The translations under genes were made by a program, and so were the position numbers. The notes under the pieces were generated by a model. It did no database searches, had not been told where the DNA came from, and saw only the letters and a list, made by a program, of their open reading frames with translations. 64,000 bases of DNA from Schistosoma mansoni (Eukaryota; Platyhelminthes; Trematoda; Strigeidida; Schistosomatidae), in NCBI RefSeq assembly GCF_000237925.1, contig NC_031495.1:51034746-51098745 (forward strand), given 5' to 3'. Position 1 is the first letter of the stretch. Each line of letters opens with the position of its first letter. This document shows, piece by piece, positions 56,947-64,000 of this stretch.

Positions 56947-57013
56947 ACTGGTGAGCCGTTGTTGGGACACGCACAACAGAACTGGTGAGCCGTTGTTGGA
57001 ACACGCAATACAG
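56947..57013 (+). repeat. Tandem 33-34 bp duplication at element A's primer site
   Basis: Two adjacent units (56947-56980 and 56981-57013) both start actggtgagccgttgttgg, right after the 5' LTR. The primer-binding region is therefore present twice. Confidence 0.8.
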
Positions 57014-60000
57014 CTGGTAACCCAATCCATCGAGCACAAGTCAAACTTGGCCAATTCTCCAAACCAGATCAATCCGGTGAGTCTATTTATCTATCCACAT
57101 CTGTTGCATATATTCGTATTGATTTTTTTCAATATATAATATTTTGGCAACTTAATATGGTAGATAACGATAAGAATAACATAAATATGATAGACTCCGA
57201 GATACAGGTTATCAGTTTTCGACCGGTTCCTTTCATCCCTCATGATCCAGAAGTCTGGTTCGCGGCACTGGAATCTCAATTTGAGATCCGCCGCATAACC
57301 AATCAAAGGCAGAAGTACGCCTACGCTTTGGAATCATTGCCCGGGGATCACCTAACCGCTGTCCGTGAGGTTGTCCTCAATCCCAACGTTCCAAACGTTT
57401 ATGACCGTCTTAAGGATGCCATCCTTCGACATTTCCTCCCATCAAGAGAGGAAAGATTGAGGACACTTTTAGCACGTCACCCTATGGGTGATGCTAAGCC
57501 AAGCCACCACCTCACGCGCCTGCAATCCCTTGCAGGAAACATGACAGCTGACTCTGAGATAGTCAAAGAGTTGTGGTTCGAAGCCTTACCAGTCAGTATC
57601 CAGCCAACCCTTACGGCTCTGCTCGAGGACACCCCGCTCAACAAGGTGGCCCTCATAGCAGATAAGATTCTAGCACGAGTTAACACCAAAGACGACTATT
57701 TGGTTGCTAGTTTTTCCCGTTCTAACGTTGATCTCGATGCTAGACGACCTCCGGCTCATGGGGATAGGGACAGATGTATCCATACTCGTCTCACTTTCCG
57801 AGATCGCTCAAAAGTGCCAGCCCCCTACGTCCCCCGACCCAGGTCACAATCTCGAAAAGCCGTAACGACTCGCCCCAAGCGGGCATCTTCCAAGCCACGC
57901 CAGAAGGCGGTTTCGGAAGCGAGTCCAGGTTGGTGCTGGTTCCACCGTGCTTTCGGAGCCGGTGCCCGTCATTGTCGAGCTCCCTGCTCATACAAGGCGG
58001 GAAACTTCACAGCCGGCGAGTAAATGCGGCCGTACTCGCCGGCACTTCACCTCAGGTTGGCCGTTTATTTTATGTGCACGATTATCGCACCAACGCTAGG
58101 TACCTTGTGGATACGGGTGCCCAAGTTTCTGTCGTACCTGTCGGTAACAGTAAGTCTCAAGCCACTATGCTTCGACTACGCGCTGCGAATGGCTCAGTCA
58201 TTCCCACCTATGGTACACGACAACTTACGGTCAACCTGAGCAACCGACGACAGTATCTGTGGACGTTCATCATTGCCGATGTTCCCACAGCTATACTCGG
58301 TATCGATTTCCTACAGCACTATGAATTGCTAGTCGATTCACGTAGGCTGCAGCTAATTGATATTTCGTCGAACAGCAACTTTATGGGCTCTAAAGCCCAC
58401 ACAAACGCGTACCGAATCACAGGTGTATTTCATTCGCGTGACGATTTATTCCACGTTTTATTTCAGAAATTCCCCAAATTAACTAAACCTCTCGAGGAGA
58501 CTCCATCGGTGACCAATCGTGTGGTACACCACATAGTCACCCGCGGACCACCAGTCACGGCAAGACCTCGCCGACTGGCACCGGACAAATTAGCTTTCGC
58601 TAAACGTGAGTTCGACAATTTACTAGCTACTGGTATTATTCGTCCTTCTCACAGTCCTTGGGCCTCACCTCTCTACATGGTTCGAAAAAAGGATGGGGTT
58701 AGTTGGAGACCATGCGGAGACTACCGAGCGTTAAACACAGCTACACGTTTCGATAGCTATCCCATCCCCCACATACATGACATCACGGCATCACTCAAGG
58801 GCACGACAATTTTTTCCAAGATCGATCTGATACGAGCATATCATCAGATCCCAGTCGCTCTTGAAGATATAGAGAAAACTGCCATCACGACTCCTTTCGG
58901 TTTATTTGAGTTCCTACGAATGCCATTTGGATTACGGAATGCTGCTCAAACTTTCCAAAGGTTTATCGATAGCATTGTACGAGACCTAGATTTTGTTCAC
59001 GTCTATATTGATGACCTGCTAATCGCATCATCAAACGTAGATGAACATTATCAACACCTGACGCTACTATTCCAGCGCCTTTCGGATAATGGAATAATAG
59101 TCAACCCCGATAAGTGTGAACTCGGGAAGAAGGAAATGAAATTCTTAGGTCATGTTATTAAGCATGAGGGTATTCTACCTTGCGAGGATAAAGTACGTAC
59201 TATAATGGAGTACACTGTACCGTCCACACTCAAGGAACTGAAGGCATTTCTCGGTTTGGTCAACTTCTACCGACGCTTCATTTCGCACGCGGCAGAACAG
59301 TTACGACCGTTAACCGATTTACTTCGCGGTAATCCACGCAAACTGGAATGGAACGACGCCGCACGTACTGCATTTTCAGATATCAAAACGGCCCTAGCTC
59401 AAGCCACACTTCTCGTGCATCCTGACCCATCAGCCACGCTTAGTATAGCGGTTGATGCATCGGATTTCGCCATAGGAGCCGTTATGCAACAGAATATCTC
59501 CGGTAGTTGGCAGCCCCTCGAATTTTTCTCACGACGCCTCAATCCCACGGAGACGAGATATAGCGCTTTTGGTCGCGAACTGCTAGCAGCCTACTGCGCC
59601 ATCAAACATTTCCGGCACGCTGTAGAAGGTCGTAAGTTCATCTTATTCACCGACCATAAGCCCTTAACGTATGCTCTGCATACCAAGTCTGACCGCTACT
59701 CACCACGAGAGTGCAGACATTTGGACTATATCTCCCAGTTCACGACAGACCTTCGTCACGTCAAAGGCGAGTCGAACTGTGTTGCTGATGCTTTATCACG
59801 TATCCAACTTAATGCAGTTACTTTGCCAATGCTTGACCTACCTGCTATAGCCGCCGCCCAAGCAAACGATACTTCATGCACGGAAGCACAACAGTCTACG
59901 TCCCTTCAGTGCCGGGAAGTACCCCTAGCTACTAGCTCAGGTACTATCCTATGCGATACTTCCACGGGCCTCCCTCGACCCATCGTACCCTCCGCTTATC

Positions 60001-61841
60001 GCCGTCTCGTCTTTGATGCTCTTCATGGTCTATCTCATCCTGGTATCGCAGCCACCCTACGCCTCATAGCTGCACGATACGTCTGGCCGTCAATGAATAA
60101 AGATGTCCGTATGTGGGTAAAACAATGTTTACAATGTCAACGATCAAAAGTGCACAGGCACGTAGCTGCCCCTATTGGCACTTTCGCTACGCCTGATGCT
60201 CGCTTCGATCACGTTCACATAGACATTGTAGGACCATTACCACCATCGCACGGGTATGATCACATACTCACGTGCATTGATCGTTTCACAAGATGGCCCG
60301 AAGCTATTCCCATCACGTCTATTACGGCGGAGACAGTTGCTCACCGCTTCGTAGAACGATGGATAGCTCTGTACGGTTGTCCCTCGACTGTCACGACTGA
60401 CCGAGGACAACAATTTGAGTCCGCATTATTCTCCTCACTAACACGGCTTCTTGGTACGGAACGCATACGCACTACCGCCTACCATCCAGCATCAAACGGT
60501 TTAGTTGAACGGTTTCATCGCCAACTTAAAAGTGCTCTTCGAGCACACGAAAACAACAATTGGTACGAAACCCTTCCGCTCGTCCTCCTGGGAATCAGAA
60601 CGAGTCTAAAGGCAGATATTCAATGTTCCGCCGCTGAACTTGTTTACGGCACGACATTGCGTCTGCCTGAGGAATTTTTCACACCACGGAGCAGCACTAA
60701 GTTCGGCGAATCAGACTACGTCCAACGACTGTCTGCATTCATGCGAACACTGACTCCGGTGTCAACTCGTATACAACATCGACAGGTCGCTCTCCCTCGA
60801 GAGTTATCTACCTGTTCACATGTTTTCATACGAGTAGATTCGGTACGCAAACCTCTACAACAGCCTTACGAAGGACCTTTTCACGTGATTTCCCATCACG
60901 AAAAGACCTTCAAGGTTGATCGACGTGGCCGCATCGAAACAGTCAGCATTGATCGTCTCAAGCCAGCACACGTCGATGACAGTGCTATACCTGATAAGCC
61001 GAGACCCAATGTTAGACCCATCAGAGCTTCTAGCGGGATTTCTACATCTACTTCGGATCCCACGCTAGATGCACCTAAGACCTCATTCTCACGTCCCAGT
61101 CAACAGCACGTGTCATCTGCCCCGTCTACGGACGAGACTTCCGTCTCACGTCCAGACCTGCAGACCACACCGCCCTTGACTGCGGATGAGATTGCAGGCT
61201 CACGAGGTTCGAACGAGACTACCGTCTCACGTTCCGGTCGCCGAGTACGCTTACCCGTACGCTTTCTCGACTAACCTCATAACCAACTACGGATACAGTA
61301 TAGGAATCTACCCCTATACTACACGAAAGCTACACTTTTCTCTTTTTCTTTCATTTTTTTTTGTTTACCCCGAGCCTACGCCTCTGACCATCGCTGTTCT
61401 GGTATCGTCGACTTTAGTCGATCTTGGCGAAAGCTGGCCTGATCACCCACGCTATAGTCAACGCACTCAGTCGATCTCTCTGACTCCAAATACGTATGAC
61501 ATACATTTGGTCCCGAACATGGTTATCCTGGTCGCATCTGGTTCCTTGGCTCAATCTGGTTTCGTCCTACGTCTGCAGCGTTTCTGGTCCGGACCTCTAC
61601 GAACGCAACCTTCAGATTCTGGATACAAACCACTCTGGTGTAGCATGCTAATTCAAGCAATCAATACAGCACGTTCCTTCTGGTACCGTTCTACGTCAAA
61701 GACTTTTGGTGGCAACTCGAGGATCAACGATCACTCCTGTTCTGCCAACGTTTTCGTCCTACAATTGCACGTTTCGCGATCAGTCCCACGAATGAAACCG
61801 CTACGTATCGAAAGTGTAAACCCTTTCTAGCGGGGGGCTCC

Positions 61842-62198
61842 TGTAGTGACCGGCCAGTCTCGATAAGAACACGATTGGAATAACAGAAACGATTATTATT
61901 ATTGTAACCAATTGTACCAGAGATTGTTTTACTGTATTTGTTTAACTGTATCCGTTTCACTTCTTATTCCATATACCACCTGGTTTGGTTCGAGCTTGCT
62001 CACGCACTGCTTGTTCGCTTGTACTCTTTGGCACGTCTCGGTATTATTTCGATACCACGAGATCGCCAATAAATATACTTGATCTGGACTAATAAAGCCT
62101 TCTGATTTACGGGCTATCAAGGGAACCAAGTCATATTTGTACGCGTAATCGAATAGTAGTGGTGATCATAGTCCGCCCACGACTCGATATCCACTACA
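61842..62198 (+). repeat. 3' LTR of element A
   Basis: Uninterrupted 357-bp copy, tgtagtgaccgg to ccactaca. At the position matching element B's insertion it reads gagcttgctcac without a break, and so serves as an internal empty-site control. Confidence 0.94.
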
Positions 62199-62931
62199 CA
62201 CTTATCAAGGTTAGATATAGGTTCAGAAGTTCTAAAATCATAGTGCATCCGGTACAGAAATTCATCTATGCGGCTCCGTAGTAGTCGGCCTCTGGAGCCA
62301 TGATAAGGTCTCAAAAATTCTTTCAGCCTCCACCACATAGCCTCAATGTTGTAGTGATCTGTCATAGATTCCAAGGACCTGTGAGGTATATTTATGGAAG
62401 AGGTACTTACCCAATCTTCTTTAATACTACGGCCACGGTCGAATTTTCGTTTCCTTACAACTGTTTCGTCTATTTCAACGATCTTCCCTACTCCTCCATA
62501 CGATTCGTGAACGTTTGTCAATTTTGTTGCACACATTTCTCGGCAATACTCGTACCACTGAACTGCCGAAATTTCACTTACATCGGCAAACGTGGCAGCA
62601 AGTGTAACTGGTGTTTTTATTATCCAATTTCAGACAAGGATCATAATTTGCCTTAACCTTAATTTTGATCGACCGAGAAAAGTGCTTGTTCGAGCTGATT
62701 TCTTCCAACATGAACATCGAAAGATAATCTCATCACGGTAGTCTGCACACCGTACAGCGGCCATTTGTGTACCACAGTCACAAGTATAGGAACTTCTTAA
62801 TAATCCCTTCTCTTGTAGACGCTGAATTATCACGTCTCCACTAAAATCCGCTGTAAACCGACCGTGCGTAAGCATCAGGTACCGAACTTAGCGCCGTGAC
62901 CTTGAAAACCCGCGAAAGCTTCTGATTGGCT

Positions 62932-64000
62932 CTTCCACATAGTCCATCTCGCCGTCCTCTCAAATGATCTGTCCTAGAGGGAAGGAAAAGATTAGACATA
63001 TTAGTACCAAGGTCATCGTTCAGGATACGATAAGCCGATATTAGATCACCCCGTATTCTACGGTAGGATAACGCAAATATTTTGAGGTGTCTCAGTCTGT
63101 ATTCATAAGATAGGCCAGATAGACCTTTTACTAATATAGTCACTCGGCGTTGGACTCGTTCCAGCATATCCGCCTCATATTTGAAACAAGGACTCGCTGC
63201 TTGAATCCCATATTGCAACTGTGGTCGCACGAATGTCGGGTGTAATAATCTAAACATCTCATCGAAATACTGGAAAGATCTACGAATAGACCACAATACC
63301 CTATAGCCTTTTGCAGCAGCAGCCTTACAGTGGCTGGTTGTCTTGAGATCATCGCTTAGTGTAACTTCTAGATCTTTATAGTTTCTTACTGTGGGTAACA
63401 CGAATTCGCATATTGTGTAGTAATTCGAATCATCGTAGTTATTTAATTGCGTCACCACACTCTTGTTAGGATTCACTTTCAGTGACCACCAGTCCATCCA
63501 TGCCACTAATGAGTTGAGATCATCCTGTAATACTATTCTATCTGACATGCTGAATATGGGTCTCCAAATCTTTATGTCATCGGCGAAGAGTAAGACGGAT
63601 GACTTAGTTACAGTTGATAATTCATTTACATAAAGTAGGAAGAGAAGAGGACCGAGGATTGTGTCTTGGGGAACTGTGATGTTTGAGAGTATCTGAATTA
63701 TAGTATGAACTAATGATCCCAGCAATAACGCAATTTAATCATGAAGTTTTAGATGAGCACGAACAAGTGTATTGTATTTGGGATTCAAAATCAAAACAGT
63801 CATCAATACAAGGGAATCACTTGTCATTCAAACACCATAGGAACTACACTTTTTACAGGTTCCCACGATTAAAGCCCCACTTACTCGTACCCTTCGTCTC
63901 CTGTCATGTAGAAAGTCACTTATCCAGTCTATCATCGTATAATGACTTCCAAAACTTTCCGGTTTCAATTTAAGACCAGAATGGAAGACCATATCAAAGG
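62932..64000 (-). mobile_element. CR1-type LINE, reverse transcriptase 3' half
   Basis: Minus strand. The part nearest the window edge (63980-63850) gives a worn TFLHDRRRRVRVSGA-like block, the segment before the SGVPQG box. After about 200 bases of unmatched sequence the frame 63690-62940 reads VPQDTILGPLLFLLYVNELS, the catalytic LLFADDIKIWRP, WWSLKVNPNKSVV, TLSDDLKTTSHCKAAAAKGYRVLWSIRRSF, YGIQAASPCFKYE and SYRRIRGDLISAYRILN. The usual C-terminal WNSLP block is absent. The frame runs into the probable Merlin end near 62931, which fits a Merlin insertion cutting the LINE there. The upstream part lies outside the window. Confidence 0.8.

Larger units (their letters stand above)
51791..62198 (+). 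mobile_element. LTR element A: CsRn1/Boudicca-type Gypsy, looks whole
   Basis: LTRs of 357 bp. The 5' LTR lies in two pieces (51791-51947 and 56747-56946) because element B sits in it; the 3' LTR is 61842-62198. The two differ at about three bases, so it is young. Target duplication cact at 51787-51790 and 62199-62202. Gag at 57157-58023 ends with the lineage's unusual zinc finger [18 protein letters not shown]. Pol runs to 61274 and overlaps the end of gag in another frame, as is common where the family uses frameshifting. Parts: protease near 58090 ([11 protein letters not shown]); reverse transcriptase about 58560-59200 (YIDD near 59005); RNase H about 59450-59800; integrase about 60000-60600 ([31 protein letters not shown]). 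A purine tract agcggggggctc precedes the 3' LTR. Apart from the split LTR, the coding region shows no evident break. Confidence 0.93.
51726..62931 (-). mobile_element. Merlin-family DNA transposon remnant holding nested LTR elements
   Basis: The transposase frame starts at 62875. The N-terminal zinc-binding part is SYTCDCGTQMAAVRC...FRCSCWKKSARTSTFLGRSKL (CxC...CxC pattern), and then the catalytic region GGVGKIVEIDET-VVRKRKFDRGRSIKEDW. It next jumps to YNIEAMWWRLKEFLRPYHGSRG and IDEFLYRMHYDF. The usual stretch between the IDE and NIE motifs, with the second catalytic Asp, is missing, about 90 residues. One in-frame TGA lies at 62630-62632. The last dozen codons, ending in a stop at 51753-51755, are on the far side of LTR element A. 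A 13-bp inverted match, agccaatcagaag (51726-51738) and its complement (62919-62931), lies just outside the coding ends and may be the terminal inverted repeat. Without the inserted LTR elements it would be about 0.8 kb. Confidence 0.75.

Noticed and set aside
43540-64000. Inversion joining the plus-strand LINE ending at 51690 to the minus-strand LINE at 62932
   Set aside because: Both stop near the SGV/PQG box, which first suggested an inversion. However, the minus-strand LINE has its own upstream sequence at 63850-63980, so two separate copies explain it better.

Overview
This window looks like nuclear DNA from a blood fluke (Schistosoma or a close trematode). Reasons: it is AT-rich; it carries a host gene with 33-37 bp introns at its 5' end and kilobase introns further on, a known schistosome pattern; and its repeats are the usual schistosome mix: SR2/RTE LINEs, Perere/SR1-like CR1-superfamily LINEs with a PHD-finger ORF1, CsRn1/Boudicca-type Gypsy elements, a Penelope remnant, a Merlin transposon and an Smalpha-like repeat with a hammerhead-like motif. 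Species is not decided. No database search was run; all family names rest on motif recognition.

Host genes. Two are supported. PPP4R3 (SMEK; protein phosphatase 4 regulatory subunit 3) runs on the minus strand. Its first coding exon (474 codons) is at 3417-4838 and the rest lies beyond the left edge or was not found. PSMC4 (Rpt3, a 26S proteasome ATPase) is complete on the plus strand at 30804-40412: 8 exons, 415 residues.

Layout. 1-3.1 kb: RTE and SINE-like debris. 3.4-4.8 kb: PPP4R3 exon. 5-9.9 kb: degenerate RTE pieces and one RTE-tailed SINE-like copy. 9.9-14.2 kb: a LINE ORF1 with a PHD finger, a Gypsy pol fossil, a Penelope fragment, then a 200-base gap. 14.4-17.2 kb: CR1 and RTE fragments. 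17.8-21.4 kb: an SR2 LINE with a short, young gag-bearing LTR element inserted in it. 21.5-22.8 kb: a 1.27 kb palindromic (foldback) element. 22.8-30.3 kb: a CR1-type LINE on the minus strand, split by a young CsRn1-type LTR element. 30.8-40.4 kb: PSMC4, with introns holding RTE, SINE-like and Smalpha-like insertions. 40.5-43.5 kb: sparse repeats. 43.5-51.7 kb: a LINE with a second LINE nested inside it. 51.7-62.9 kb: a Merlin transposon holding LTR element A, whose own 5' LTR is split by LTR element B. 62.9-64 kb: a CR1-type LINE on the minus strand.

The two host genes show no operon-like relation; they are islands in a transposon-rich region. The most interesting structures are the small gag-only LTR element (18129-20726), the foldback element (21500-22772), and the three-level nest at 51.7-62.9 kb, where an intact sister LTR serves as a natural empty site. 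I found no CRISPR array, rRNA gene or convincing functional tRNA gene.
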